Positions 8,496-16,169 of a DNA stretch of 64,000 nucleotides are shown piece by piece. Positions within the stretch are counted from its first letter, which is position 1. Each line of letters starts with the position of its first letter. Source of the stretch: Salinibacterium sp. NK8237. GTDB lineage: Bacteria > Actinomycetota > Actinomycetes > Actinomycetales > Microbacteriaceae. The notes below the pieces were generated by a model. That model worked only from the letters and a program-made list of their open reading frames with translations, was not told the DNA's origin and ran no database searches. Made by a program: the position numbers and the translations under genes. Where the stretch lies: positions 186,001-250,000 of the forward strand of contig NZ_JADYWE010000003.1 in assembly GCF_015864955.1 (NCBI RefSeq), in the 5' to 3' direction.

Positions 8496-9086
8496 CTAGA
8501 CCTTGACCGCTTCGTCGAGAACGCGCTTGATCACGCGAGCCATTGCTGCGCCTGCAGCAATCGTGTCGCCAGCGTAACCGCCGGCAAGGGCGCCATCTTT
8601 AGCGAGCATGAGCTCGTCAGCAGCGTCGCCTGCAAAGGGATGTTCTGCGGCGCGCATGAGGTCGTAGAGCGACTCGTTGTACCAGTCGCGGTGATCAGAG
8701 ATGAGTAGGCGAACCGAGTGCGTCGGGTCGGGGAACTCTGCGACAACGTTGAGGAACGGGCATCCGCGGAAGTCAGGCTTAGTGAGTTCTGCGGCGACCG
8801 ATTCCAAGAGGCCAAGAACGGCATCGTGGGGGGAAGCGGCGTTGTCGATAATCGACTGAACTTCGGCTTCTACGGCGGCTCGGCGGCTCTTGACGTACTC
8901 AAGGATGAGGTTGTCTTTTGAGCGGTAGTGCTTATAGAAGGTTGCCTTGGTCACGCTCGACTGGGCGATGATGCGGTCTACACCGACGTTCAGAATGCCG
9001 TCTTGGTAGAAGAGTGTGTTGGCCGTCTCAAGGATGCGGCCTTTGGCCGGAGCGCGCTGCGCGGTCTCTGGTGTCTCAAATACCAT
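8496..9086 (-). CDS. TetR/AcrR family transcriptional regulator
   Basis: A 196-residue regulator. The N-terminal helix-turn-helix (about residues 17-60) reads ILETANTLFYQDGILNVGVD followed by SSVTKATFYKHYRSKDNLI, the standard TetR DNA-binding domain. The rest is an alpha-helical ligand and dimer domain. The ATG at 9086 has the ribosome site AAGGAG about ten bases upstream (9102-9097 on the plus map). It is convergent with the aldo/keto reductase gene. A palindrome overlapping its own predicted -35 box suggests autoregulation, and a long hairpin-rich leader separates promoter and start codon. The ligand is unknown. Confidence 0.92.
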   Translation of the reverse strand: MVFETPETAQRAPAKGRILETANTLFYQDGILNVGVDRIIAQSSVTKATFYKHYRSKDNLILEYVKSRRAAVEAEVQSIIDNAASPHDAVLGLLESVAAELTKPDFRGCPFLNVVAEFPDPTHSVRLLISDHRDWYNESLYDLMRAAEHPFAGDAADELMLAKDGALAGGYAGDTIAAGAAMARVIKRVLDEAVKV

Positions 9087-9103
9087 CGCAGCGCACTCCT
9101 TCC

Positions 9104-9262
9104 GTGGAGGTTCGGATCAGGAACTGTCCCCACTATGTGCATCGCTAGATTCGGGTCCAAGCGATGCGGTTTGTTTTCACAACCTGAATTCGGGTCCGGG
9201 TTGTGTGGTTTACATCAACCGGTTCGGGTCCGGATGATGGGTTGTTGGCTTCGGGTGCCTAC
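9104..9262 (-). repeat. array of hairpins with a repeated loop motif in the tetR leader
   Basis: This array fills about half of a 311-bp stretch without a gene. The plus-strand motif TTCGGGTCC occurs exactly at 9150, 9189 and 9223. Variants occur at 9111 (TTCGGATCA) and 9250 (TTCGGGTGC). The three exact copies sit in hairpin loops: GCATCGCT/AGCGATGC (9139-9146, 9160-9167), CACAACC/GGTTGTG (9178-9184, 9199-9205) and CATCAACC/GGATGATG (9213-9220, 9232-9239, one mismatch). The arms differ while pairing is kept. The end copies have shorter stems. On the tetR transcript the loops would read GGACCCGAA. I know of no named element with this form. Confidence 0.75.
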
Positions 9263-9267
9263 AAAGA

Positions 9268-9295
9268 ACATTAGCATATGAGGACATACAGACAA
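9268..9295 (-). promoter_or_regulatory. predicted tetR promoter
   Basis: On the minus strand TTGTCT (9295-9290) and TAATGT (9273-9268) are separated by 16 bases. Transcription would begin near 9261, giving a leader of about 175 nucleotides that contains the whole hairpin array. The -35 box lies inside the palindrome at 9288-9301. Confidence 0.5.
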
Positions 9296-9301
9296 GTCTG
9301 T
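9288..9301. promoter_or_regulatory. palindromic operator candidate for the TetR regulator
   Basis: ACAGAC-AA-GTCTGT is an inverted repeat with 6-bp arms, followed by a further CTGTCC. Its size and symmetry suit a TetR-family dimer, and it overlaps the predicted tetR -35 box. The right half and flank (TCTGTCTGTCC) recur at the aldo/keto reductase promoter. Confidence 0.55.
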
Positions 9302-9397
9302 CTGTCCCCTTTTTTTTACCCCAATATGGGGGACGGAATTCGACAGAATGTGACGCACCAACTCGCAGTACCAACTAATGACGTAGGCTCAGTGGTG

Positions 9398-10768
9398 ATG
9401 AGCGACGCTGTAATTCTTCCTCTTGACCTTCCCGAACTGTCGTTCACCGCAACAGGCGACAGTCTCGTTCGTAGAACTGTTTTGCCGAGCGGTGTGCGCA
9501 TTTTGAGCGAACAAGTACCCGGAGCGCGCAGCGCAACCGTGGGCTACTGGGTTGCCGCGGGCTCCCGCGACGAGCATCCGGAGACATTCGGAGCCACTCA
9601 CTTCCTTGAGCACCTCCTGTTCAAAGGCACTGCTTCGCGGTCAGCCCTTGATATTGCCGTGAGCTTCGATGCTGTCGGCGGCGAGCACAATGCGATGACC
9701 GCCAAGGAATACACCTGTTACTACGCCAAGGTGCAAGACATTGACCTTCCGATGGCGATCGAAGTTATCGGCGACATGCTCACCTCGAGCCTCATCGATC
9801 CCACTGAGTTCGCTAACGAGCGCGGCGTCATCCTTGAAGAACTAGCGATGGCCGACGACGACCCCACAGATGTCGCTAGCGAGCGCTACTTCGAGGCTGT
9901 CTTTGGCGCGCATCCTCTTGGTCGTCCGATTGGGGGAAACCCCGACACCATCAATGCGATCTCGCGCGATGCTGTCTGGGATCACTACCAAGCGAACTAT
10001 CGCCCACAAGACCTCGTGATCACGGTGGCGGGGGCTGTCGACCACGATGAGCTCGTGGTGGCTATCTCGTCGTGCCTCGTGGCGGCAGGGTGGGATCTCT
10101 CGGTAGAAGCGGCTCCGGTCGCGCGTCGCGACCTTTCTGCTAGCGCGCATTTTCCAGTGCTCACGCCGGGTCAACGACTGCATGTCACCCATCGCCCGAT
10201 CGAGCAGGCCAATATCATTGCCGGCGTCGAAGGGCTCTCCGCAACCGATAGCCGTCGCGCGACGCTCACGGTGTTGAACTCCATTTTGGGCAGCGGTATG
10301 TCATCGCGACTCTTCCAAGAGGTGCGCGAGAAGCGCGGGCTTGCCTACTCTGTCTACTCGTTCTCGCCGAGCTACTCCGATGCAGGCGTGTTCGGCATCT
10401 ACGCCGGATGCTCGCCAGAGAAAGTCACTCAGGTCACCGAGCTGATGCTCGAAGAGTTTCATAAGCTCGGCACCGCCCACGTCACCGACGAAGAGATCAG
10501 CCGGGCGATTGGCCAACTGCGGGGAGGGTCAGCGCTCGCGCTCGAAGACTCCGATTCCCGCATGTCACGTCTCGGGCGCAGCGAGCTTACTCTCGGTGAG
10601 TTCGTCGACCTCGACGCCTCCATTGCCCGCATCTCGGCAGTCACTGCCGAAGACATTCAGGAACTTGCCCAAGAACTCTCGTCGCGCCCCCTCTCTATTG
10701 CAGCGGTCGGGGCCGTCAACGAAGAGATGTTCTCAGGGCTTGCTCTCGGCAACGTCGCCCAGAGTTAG
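9398..10768 (+). CDS. pepR: M16 family zinc metalloprotease (PepR-like)
   Basis: A 456-residue insulinase-family peptidase, expected to be cytoplasmic. The inverted zinc motif HFLEH is at about 68-72 and the third ligand is in ERGVILEELAMADDDP (about 141-156). The C-terminal half has GSGMSSRLFQEVREKRGLAYSV, the substrate-clamp R/Y segment of M16 proteins. I chose ATG 9398, where the protein aligns from the family N-terminus. TAGGCT (9384-9389) ends eight bases before it, suggesting a leaderless mRNA. The open frame extends back to 9278, but those 40 codons cross the candidate operator. A gene of this kind between pnp and dapB is normal in Actinobacteria. Confidence 0.93.
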   Translation: MSDAVILPLDLPELSFTATGDSLVRRTVLPSGVRILSEQVPGARSATVGYWVAAGSRDEHPETFGATHFLEHLLFKGTASRSALDIAVSFDAVGGEHNAMTAKEYTCYYAKVQDIDLPMAIEVIGDMLTSSLIDPTEFANERGVILEELAMADDDPTDVASERYFEAVFGAHPLGRPIGGNPDTINAISRDAVWDHYQANYRPQDLVITVAGAVDHDELVVAISSCLVAAGWDLSVEAAPVARRDLSASAHFPVLTPGQRLHVTHRPIEQANIIAGVEGLSATDSRRATLTVLNSILGSGMSSRLFQEVREKRGLAYSVYSFSPSYSDAGVFGIYAGCSPEKVTQVTELMLEEFHKLGTAHVTDEEISRAIGQLRGGSALALEDSDSRMSRLGRSELTLGEFVDLDASIARISAVTAEDIQELAQELSSRPLSIAAVGAVNEEMFSGLALGNVAQS

Positions 10769-10786
10769 AACAGCAAAGGAATGATG

Positions 10787-11389
10787 ATGGCGCATTACCT
10801 GTATCTCGTACGTCACGGAGAACAGCAGGACGCAGAACACGGACTACCCGATGGCCCGCTGTCGGGCAAAGGAGTTCGGCAGGCCCAGGCAATTTCGGAA
10901 CGCCTGAGTGGTGTTCCCTTTACTCGAGCGTTCCATTCGCCTCTCCAGCGTGCAGAAGAAACTGCAGCGATTATGACCGAACGGATGCCCGCTCTCGAGT
11001 CTCAGCCAACAACGCTGCTCATGGACTGCATCCCCAGCGGCCCGACTCACGATATGCCCGCCGCCTTTGAGCCCTTCTTCGGTTCCGTTACGGATGAAGA
11101 GATCGATGCCGGGCAGGCACAGATGGAAGACGCGGTCAACGAGTTTCTGACTCCGGCACGCGAAGATCGTCACGACCTGCTGATTACCCACAATTTCGTA
11201 ATTTCGTGGTTTGTGCGCGAAGTTCTCGGTGGCGACCAGTGGCGCTGGCTCGGGCTCAACCAAGCCAATTGCGGTTTGACGATCATCCGAGTCCGCAGCG
11301 CCAAGCCACCCGTGCTCGTGACCCACAACGACCTGGGGCACTTGCCGGCTGAGCTTCGCACCGGGCTGCCCACCGAACAGCCCTACTAG
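10787..11389 (+). CDS. histidine phosphatase family protein
   Basis: A 200-residue member of the phosphoglycerate-mutase-like phosphatase superfamily. The catalytic RHG lies at about residues 9-11 (YLVRHGE). SPLQRAEETA follows near 46, and the second active-site His is in LLITHNFVISWF. Three ATG codons stand in a row (10781, 10784, 10787); I use the last because it gives the best spacing from AAAGGA. It follows pepR by 18 bp and is probably co-transcribed. The substrate is unknown. Confidence 0.87.
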   Translation: MAHYLYLVRHGEQQDAEHGLPDGPLSGKGVRQAQAISERLSGVPFTRAFHSPLQRAEETAAIMTERMPALESQPTTLLMDCIPSGPTHDMPAAFEPFFGSVTDEEIDAGQAQMEDAVNEFLTPAREDRHDLLITHNFVISWFVREVLGGDQWRWLGLNQANCGLTIIRVRSAKPPVLVTHNDLGHLPAELRTGLPTEQPY

Positions 11390-11390
11390 A

Positions 11391-11423
11391 CCGTTCTGCT
11401 AGATAGCTCTGCGTCAAGAACGG
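11391..11423. terminator. hairpin between convergent genes
   Basis: CCGTTCT (11391-11397) pairs with AGAACGG (11417-11423) around a 19-base loop, between the histidine phosphatase gene and the convergent acetyltransferase gene. A weak candidate for a bidirectional terminator. Confidence 0.35.
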
Positions 11424-11444
11424 CAGCGACATCGGGCGCCGTGA

Positions 11445-11984
11445 TTAGCGCAGTGTCTTGAGGTACCACGTCGTGGCGTTCGAATTGTCGTTGTAAGGCT
11501 CACACGGCTCAAAGCCGCTCGAACGGTAGAGACCGCCAGCAGCGGCGAGACTTTCGTTCGTGTCGAGCACGAGTTCCGTGGCGCCCCATTCGCGCGCTCG
11601 TCGTTCGAGTTCGCTGAGAAGCTGGCGGCCAAGACCTGCACCGCGACCCTCCGGTCGCACCCAGAGGTGCTTCACTTCGAAGCGACTAGGTTCAAGCTGG
11701 CGGATGCCACCACACCCGAGTGCGGTGGCGCGCGGCTGCGCTCCGACGGTCGATGCTTCTGCTGCGGCGCCGGGGCCAACATCGGGTTCGAGATCAGCGC
11801 CGAGCCCGGGATCGGCTTCGATCACGAGGAATACCCCCTGCGGCTCCGTGAACTGTTCCGGTGTGGGGAACGTCGTGACATAGCCAGAGGGCGTCGGAAA
11901 GGTCTCAGCGCGGTAGCTGAAGTATTCCGTCAGAAGTTCGTGGGCAAGGGCATCCGTCACGGGAAGGGATCGAAACTGTGGCAC
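11445..11984 (-). CDS. GNAT family N-acetyltransferase
   Basis: A 179-residue acetyl-CoA-dependent acetyltransferase. The acetyl-CoA loop is in KHLWVRPEGRGAGLGRQLLSELERRA, which contains the R/Q-x-x-G-x-G/A pattern, and the C-terminal strand GLYRSSGFEPCEPYND is typical. A low-complexity Gly/Ala/Glu stretch of about 25 residues (from GADLEPDVG) interrupts the domain near residue 62. The GTG start (11984-11982) has TACGCT (11996-11991) six bases upstream, so it is probably leaderless. It is divergent from dapB. The substrate is unknown. Confidence 0.85.
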   Translation of the reverse strand: MPQFRSLPVTDALAHELLTEYFSYRAETFPTPSGYVTTFPTPEQFTEPQGVFLVIEADPGLGADLEPDVGPGAAAEASTVGAQPRATALGCGGIRQLEPSRFEVKHLWVRPEGRGAGLGRQLLSELERRAREWGATELVLDTNESLAAAGGLYRSSGFEPCEPYNDNSNATTWYLKTLR

Positions 11985-12054
11985 AGCACCAGCGTACTCG
12001 CGGCGTCGTGGGGGAGTAGTCGGCGACGCTGCTCAGGATTGGTAGATTTGAACA

Positions 12055-12810
12055 ATGACAACGAAAGTAGCGGTAGTCGGCGCAACCGGTCGCATGGGCA
12101 AATATATTAGTGGCGTCGTGGAGGCTGCTGCTGACTTCTCGCTCGTCGCCGCCCTCAACTCACGGTCTGAACTCAGCGAGATGCTGGCCGCAGACATCGT
12201 GGTGGATGTCACACAGCCGAGTGTCTCACCCTCGGTCGTCGATTTCGCGATCAGCAACGGCAAGAGCGTTCTTGTCGGCACGTCGGGCTGGAGCGAGGAC
12301 CGCGTTCAGGGCTTGCGCTCGACGTTGACGGAGACTCCCGAGATTGGCGTCGTCATCATCCCCAACTTTTCTGTCGGCTCGGCCCTCGCGACGTCCTTTG
12401 CAACCGCCGCCGCTCGCTACTTCGACTCGATCGAAATCATCGAGAGCCATCACGCCGCCAAGGTCGATTCTCCGTCGGGCACCGCAGTGCGCACCGCCGA
12501 GCTCATGGCGGATGCTCGCTCAGAGCGTGGCCCGGCGTTGGCACCGCACGTCGATCAGCGCGCCCGGGGCGAGCAAGTGGCTGGCATTCCCGTGCACAGC
12601 CTGCGAATGACGGGAGTGATCGCGCACCAGCAGGTCATTTTCGGTGGTCCCGGCGAAGCGCTCACCATCGACCACCGCACAATGTCGCAAGATTCCTACG
12701 AGGCCGGCATCCTGTTGGGACTCCGTGCCGTGGTCAGCGCTACCGGCGTGACGGTTGGTCTCGACCAACTCATAGACCTCTCACCAGCATCGGGCGAACC
12801 CTCCGCATGA
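12055..12810 (+). CDS. dapB: 4-hydroxy-tetrahydrodipicolinate reductase
   Basis: A 251-residue NAD(P)H-dependent reductase, the second step of the diaminopimelate/lysine branch. The nucleotide loop VGATGRMGK is near residue 8. The catalytic and substrate segment is ESHHAAKVDSPSGTA (about 130-144), with the catalytic His pair and Lys. TAGATT (12043-12048) is followed by six bases and then ATG, so the mRNA is probably leaderless. The TPR gene downstream overlaps by four bases. Its product joins that of dapA (16170) and dapF (37646) in one pathway. Confidence 0.97.
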   Translation: MTTKVAVVGATGRMGKYISGVVEAAADFSLVAALNSRSELSEMLAADIVVDVTQPSVSPSVVDFAISNGKSVLVGTSGWSEDRVQGLRSTLTETPEIGVVIIPNFSVGSALATSFATAAARYFDSIEIIESHHAAKVDSPSGTAVRTAELMADARSERGPALAPHVDQRARGEQVAGIPVHSLRMTGVIAHQQVIFGGPGEALTIDHRTMSQDSYEAGILLGLRAVVSATGVTVGLDQLIDLSPASGEPSA

Positions 12811-13262
12811 AAACACGCATAGCCGCACTGGTCATGGTGGCGCTTCTCGCGCTCTACATGATCTTCGTGATCAACTATTCGATCGTGCTCATCCGCATCG
12901 ATCAACCCATTGCCAACGTCATGGGCTGGGCTCTGCTCGTGCTTCCGCTGATCGGGTTTTGGGCACTCGCCGCAGAACTATTTTTCATCTTCCGGGCCGA
13001 GCGCCTGCTCACCACTCTCGAGGAGGAAGGTGCGCTGCCGGACGAGGTTGTCGAGCTCTTGCCGAGTGGCCGCCCCGATCCCGTGACGGCAGATCGCGCT
13101 TTCGACCGCTATCGCACCGAGGCCGAGGCTGCACCAGAATCATGGCGTGCCTGGCTGCGCTTGGGGCTAGCCTATGACGCTAGCGGCGACCGCAAGCGGG
13201 CTCGTTGGGCGACGCGGCGGGCGATCGCGCTCTCGCGAGTCAAGCCGACGCCGGCTGCCTAG
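12807..13262 (+). CDS. TPR-motif membrane protein
   Basis: A 151-residue protein with two hydrophobic segments (about residues 5-30 and 38-64), then a cytoplasmic tail holding one or two TPR-like helix pairs (ESWRAWLRLGLAYDASGDRKRARWATRRAIALS). It overlaps dapB by four bases (ATGA), which implies translational coupling. A gene of this type after dapB is common in Actinobacteria. Its function is unknown; a scaffold role is only a guess from the TPR. Confidence 0.8.
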   Translation: MKTRIAALVMVALLALYMIFVINYSIVLIRIDQPIANVMGWALLVLPLIGFWALAAELFFIFRAERLLTTLEEEGALPDEVVELLPSGRPDPVTADRAFDRYRTEAEAAPESWRAWLRLGLAYDASGDRKRARWATRRAIALSRVKPTPAA

Positions 13263-13320
13263 CGCACATCCCTAGTTGCGCTTCGCTCCCTGACTCCAGC
13301 TAACAGCTCGCAATTAGCCG

Positions 13321-14232
13321 CTACTCGACGAAAGCGTCGATCGCTTGTTCGATCGTGGTGTGGGTGAACTCGAACCCTGTCTTGGCGAGAGTGGTCGATT
13401 GCACGTTCTCATCGACCAAAATGAGGTCCTTTCCTGCGTCACCCAGCATCCGGAAGGCAAAGCTCGGCACGACAAACCAGTGTGGCCGTTTCATTATGCG
13501 GGCCAGAGTTTTTGTGACAGTTTTAGCTGTTGCCGGGGTGGGCCCCACAAGCGAAACAGCACCGGCAAAATCACTGCGCAGGAGATGGATAATTGCTGCA
13601 GCTTCATCGTGCAGGCTGATCCACGGCCAATATTGAGCGCCGCTACCGAGACGACTTCCGACTCCGAACCGTGTCAACAGGTTGAGGGGAGTGAATGCTC
13701 CGCCCCGGCCGACCACAATTCCGGTGCGGAACATGACGAGCCGTGTGGTGCTCGGTGTTAGTCGCGCTGCTTGCTCCCACGCGTAGACGACATCACTGAG
13801 AAATCCTGTTCCCTTGCTCGACTCATCGGTGAGCACTTCGCCGGGGCGGCTGCCGAAGTAGCCGACAGCCGACCCGCTGAGAAACACGGATGGCGGATTC
13901 GACGCTCGTCGAATCGCCTCGGCAAGCGCGCGGGTGCCATCCACGCGCGACCGCAGAATCTCGCGCTTATAGCTGGGCGTCCAGGGAAGTTTGCCCGTTG
14001 GTGCACCAGCGAGATTAATGACCGCGTCTGCGCGTTCGATGGCCCATTCGTCCACCGTGCCCGATCGTGGATCCCACTGGTATTCGCCCTCGGCAGTCGG
14101 TTCTCGACGCACAAGCTGCATAACTTCGAATCCCGCGGCGGTGAGTTGGGCTACCAGCTCTGTTCCGATGTAGCCAGTCGCGCCAGCAACCAAGACTCGA
14201 GAAATTGTGGGATGGGGAGCGGGCCCGCTCAT
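13321..14232 (-). CDS. TIGR01777 family NAD-dependent epimerase-like protein
   Basis: A 303-residue short-chain dehydrogenase-like protein. The Rossmann loop VLVAGATGYIGTELVAQL is near residues 13-30, INLAGAP near 73, and FLSGSAVGYFG near 117 contains the Ser and Tyr of the active-site region. The C-terminal DUF1731-like part includes HWFVVPSFAFRMLGDAGKDLIL. The family resembles YfcH and its reaction is not established. The ATG starts one base after the osmC stop, so the two are translationally coupled. Confidence 0.9.
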   Translation of the reverse strand: MSGPAPHPTISRVLVAGATGYIGTELVAQLTAAGFEVMQLVRREPTAEGEYQWDPRSGTVDEWAIERADAVINLAGAPTGKLPWTPSYKREILRSRVDGTRALAEAIRRASNPPSVFLSGSAVGYFGSRPGEVLTDESSKGTGFLSDVVYAWEQAARLTPSTTRLVMFRTGIVVGRGGAFTPLNLLTRFGVGSRLGSGAQYWPWISLHDEAAAIIHLLRSDFAGAVSLVGPTPATAKTVTKTLARIMKRPHWFVVPSFAFRMLGDAGKDLILVDENVQSTTLAKTGFEFTHTTIEQAIDAFVE

Positions 14233-14233
14233 T

Positions 14234-14659
14234 TTAGGCCAAGCTCGCTTCGAGAGTGATCGGGATGCCGGTCAGCGCTCGCGAAACGGGGCAGCCTTCC
14301 TTGGCTTCTGTCGCTAGGCGCTGAAAGTCGTCATCGCTGAGGTCTGCCACTTTGGCGCTCACGAGCAAGTGGCTGCCGGTGATGCCCTCGGCGGGGTCGA
14401 AGGTGACCGCGGCGGTGACTTGCAGGCTTTCGGCGGGCGTGCCATTTTCGGCTAAACCGTTGGAGAACGCCATGGCGAAGCAGGCAGAGTGGGCAGCGCC
14501 CAAAAGCTCTTCGGGGTTCGTTGTTGCTTCTTGACCTTCGGATCGTGCGGCCCAGGTAACCGGGAATTCTGCGGCGTCAGAGGAATCCATTGACGTGGTT
14601 CCTTTGCCGCTGAAGAGGTCGCCGAACCAGAGAGTTGTTGCTTCGCTCGTAACAGGCAT
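14234..14659 (-). CDS. OsmC family peroxiredoxin-like protein
   Basis: A 141-residue thiol-dependent peroxidase of the OsmC/Ohr superfamily, expected to reduce organic hydroperoxides. The two redox cysteines are visible in AAHSACFAMAFS (about residue 60) and EGCPVSRALTG (about 123). The N-terminal sequence and length fit the OsmC rather than the Ohr subgroup. The ATG has GAAAGGAC upstream. It forms a two-gene unit with the TIGR01777 protein, which suggests a shared stress or redox role. Confidence 0.92.
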   Translation of the reverse strand: MPVTSEATTLWFGDLFSGKGTTSMDSSDAAEFPVTWAARSEGQEATTNPEELLGAAHSACFAMAFSNGLAENGTPAESLQVTAAVTFDPAEGITGSHLLVSAKVADLSDDDFQRLATEAKEGCPVSRALTGIPITLEASLA

Positions 14660-14793
14660 TGCTGTCCTTTCGTCGACCTCAACACTATGCGCTGGCTATG
14701 CAGCGCGCATGAGAAAGCCGTGTGAAATCGGTGCCGTGAGTGGCTCGGTCGAATCGTGGTGTTTCCGGCTGTGCACTCAGTACTATTGGTTCG

Positions 14794-15603
14794 ATGGCAT
14801 CCACGATCGCAACCCCATATGAAGACCTGCTGCGCGACACGCTTGCGAACGGCGTAGCTAAGGGCGACCGCACCGGCACAGGCACCCGCAGTGTGTTCGG
14901 GCGCCAGCTACGGTTCAACCTCGCCGAGGGATTTCCCCTCATCACGACCAAACGGGTGCATTTCAAGTCGATCGCCTACGAACTCTTGTGGTTCTTGCGC
15001 GGCGAAAGCAACGTGTCGTGGTTGCGCGACAACGGTGTCAGCATTTGGAATGAATGGGCGGATGCCGACGGCGAGCTTGGCCCTGTCTACGGCGTTCAGT
15101 GGCGCTCCTGGCCAACACCGTCTGGTGAGCAAATCGACCAGATCTCCGAGGTCCTCGAGCAGATCAAGACCAACCCCGATTCACGGCGTCTGATCGTGAC
15201 GGCCTGGAATCCTGCAGACATCCCGAAGATGGCTCTCGCGCCGTGTCACGCGTTCTTCCAGTTTTATGTCGCAGACGGCAAGCTGTCTTGCCAGCTCTAT
15301 CAGCGCAGTGCTGACCTGTTCTTGGGCGTGCCCTTCAACATTGCGAGCTACGCGCTGCTCACTCACCTCGTAGCAGAGCAGACCGGCCTCGAGGTCGGTG
15401 ACTTCGTCTGGACGGGCGGCGACTGCCACATCTACGACAACCACGTTGAGCAAGTGACCGAACAACTTTCTCGCGAACCGTTTGCGGCACCGCAGCTGGC
15501 GATCACTGCGAAGCCAGCGAGCATCTTCGACTACAACTTTGAAGACTTCGAGATTGTCGGCTACGAGCACCACCCGGCCATCAAAGCTCCGGTTGCAGTG
15601 TGA
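14794..15603 (+). CDS. thyA: thymidylate synthase
   Basis: A 269-residue thymidylate synthase that makes dTMP from dUMP using methylene-tetrahydrofolate. The nucleophile Cys151 lies in [13 protein letters not shown]. The folate/dUMP loop [11 protein letters not shown] is near 26 and [17 protein letters not shown] near 180. ATG 14794 is chosen because the family alignment starts there; TACTAT (14781-14786) is seven bases upstream, so translation is probably leaderless. An upstream in-frame GTG at 14740 lacks support. It overlaps folA, whose enzyme regenerates the folate it oxidises. Confidence 0.98.
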   Translation: MASTIATPYEDLLRDTLANGVAKGDRTGTGTRSVFGRQLRFNLAEGFPLITTKRVHFKSIAYELLWFLRGESNVSWLRDNGVSIWNEWADADGELGPVYGVQWRSWPTPSGEQIDQISEVLEQIKTNPDSRRLIVTAWNPADIPKMALAPCHAFFQFYVADGKLSCQLYQRSADLFLGVPFNIASYALLTHLVAEQTGLEVGDFVWTGGDCHIYDNHVEQVTEQLSREPFAAPQLAITAKPASIFDYNFEDFEIVGYEHHPAIKAPVAV

Positions 15604-16160
15604 GCGGCACCGCGCGCCGCTCACCTGTCGCTCTGATCTGGGCGCAATCCGCCGGTGGGATAATCGGCCACGACGGCTCGATGCCGTGGCATTTGCCCGA
15701 AGACCTCACACACTTCAAAGAACTCACCCTCGGCAGCCCCGTCATCATGGGGCGCAAGACGTGGGACTCCCTGAATCCACGATTTCGCCCACTGCCAGGG
15801 CGACGCAATATCGTTGTCACTCGTCAAAAAGCGTGGGCCGCGAGCGGAGCCGAAGTCGCGCACAGTATCGAGGCAGCGATTGAACTTGCCGCGGCATCCA
15901 CTGAACAGGGCGAAGCTGAGCAACCCGACACCGTGTGGGTCATTGGCGGAGCGGAAATCTTTGCAGCAGTTCTCAGTCACGCTAGTCGGGTAGAAGTCAC
16001 CGAGATAGCGGCGACCTTTGATGGTGACACTGTGGCACCCAAAATCGGTGACACGTGGATGCTCGCCGCCACCGATCCGGTCGACGGCTGGCACACATCA
16101 TCCACCGATCTTCGCTACCGATTTTTGCGTTACGAGAACCAAGAGCCTCAGCAGCGGTAG
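15600..16160 (+). CDS. folA: dihydrofolate reductase
   Basis: A 186-residue NADPH-dependent reductase of dihydrofolate. Family marks are [21 protein letters not shown] (about 20-40), with the active-site acidic residue, then [11 protein letters not shown] and [10 protein letters not shown]. The GTG start at 15600 overlaps the thyA stop by four bases (GTGA), so the pair is coupled and acts in one cycle. The gene ends inside the promoter region of dapA, ten bases before that start. Confidence 0.96.
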   Translation: MSGTARRSPVALIWAQSAGGIIGHDGSMPWHLPEDLTHFKELTLGSPVIMGRKTWDSLNPRFRPLPGRRNIVVTRQKAWAASGAEVAHSIEAAIELAAASTEQGEAEQPDTVWVIGGAEIFAAVLSHASRVEVTEIAATFDGDTVAPKIGDTWMLAATDPVDGWHTSSTDLRYRFLRYENQEPQQR

Positions 16161-16169
16161 CCTAGAGGG

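Noticed and set aside
9139..9240. TTCGGGTCC repeats as tRNA T-loops
   Set aside because: The motif resembles a T-arm, but no acceptor, D-arm or anticodon arm can be drawn, the usual A at position 58 is G, and only one copy could form a T-stem.
9104..9262. The repeat array as a CRISPR
   Set aside because: The common part is only 9 bases, it sits in hairpin loops, the spacing varies from 27 to 39, and no cas gene is near.
9278..9397. Longer pepR with 40 extra residues
   Set aside because: The added part does not fit M16 proteins, crosses the candidate operator at 9288 and lacks a ribosome site. ATG 9398 has a -10 box at the leaderless distance.
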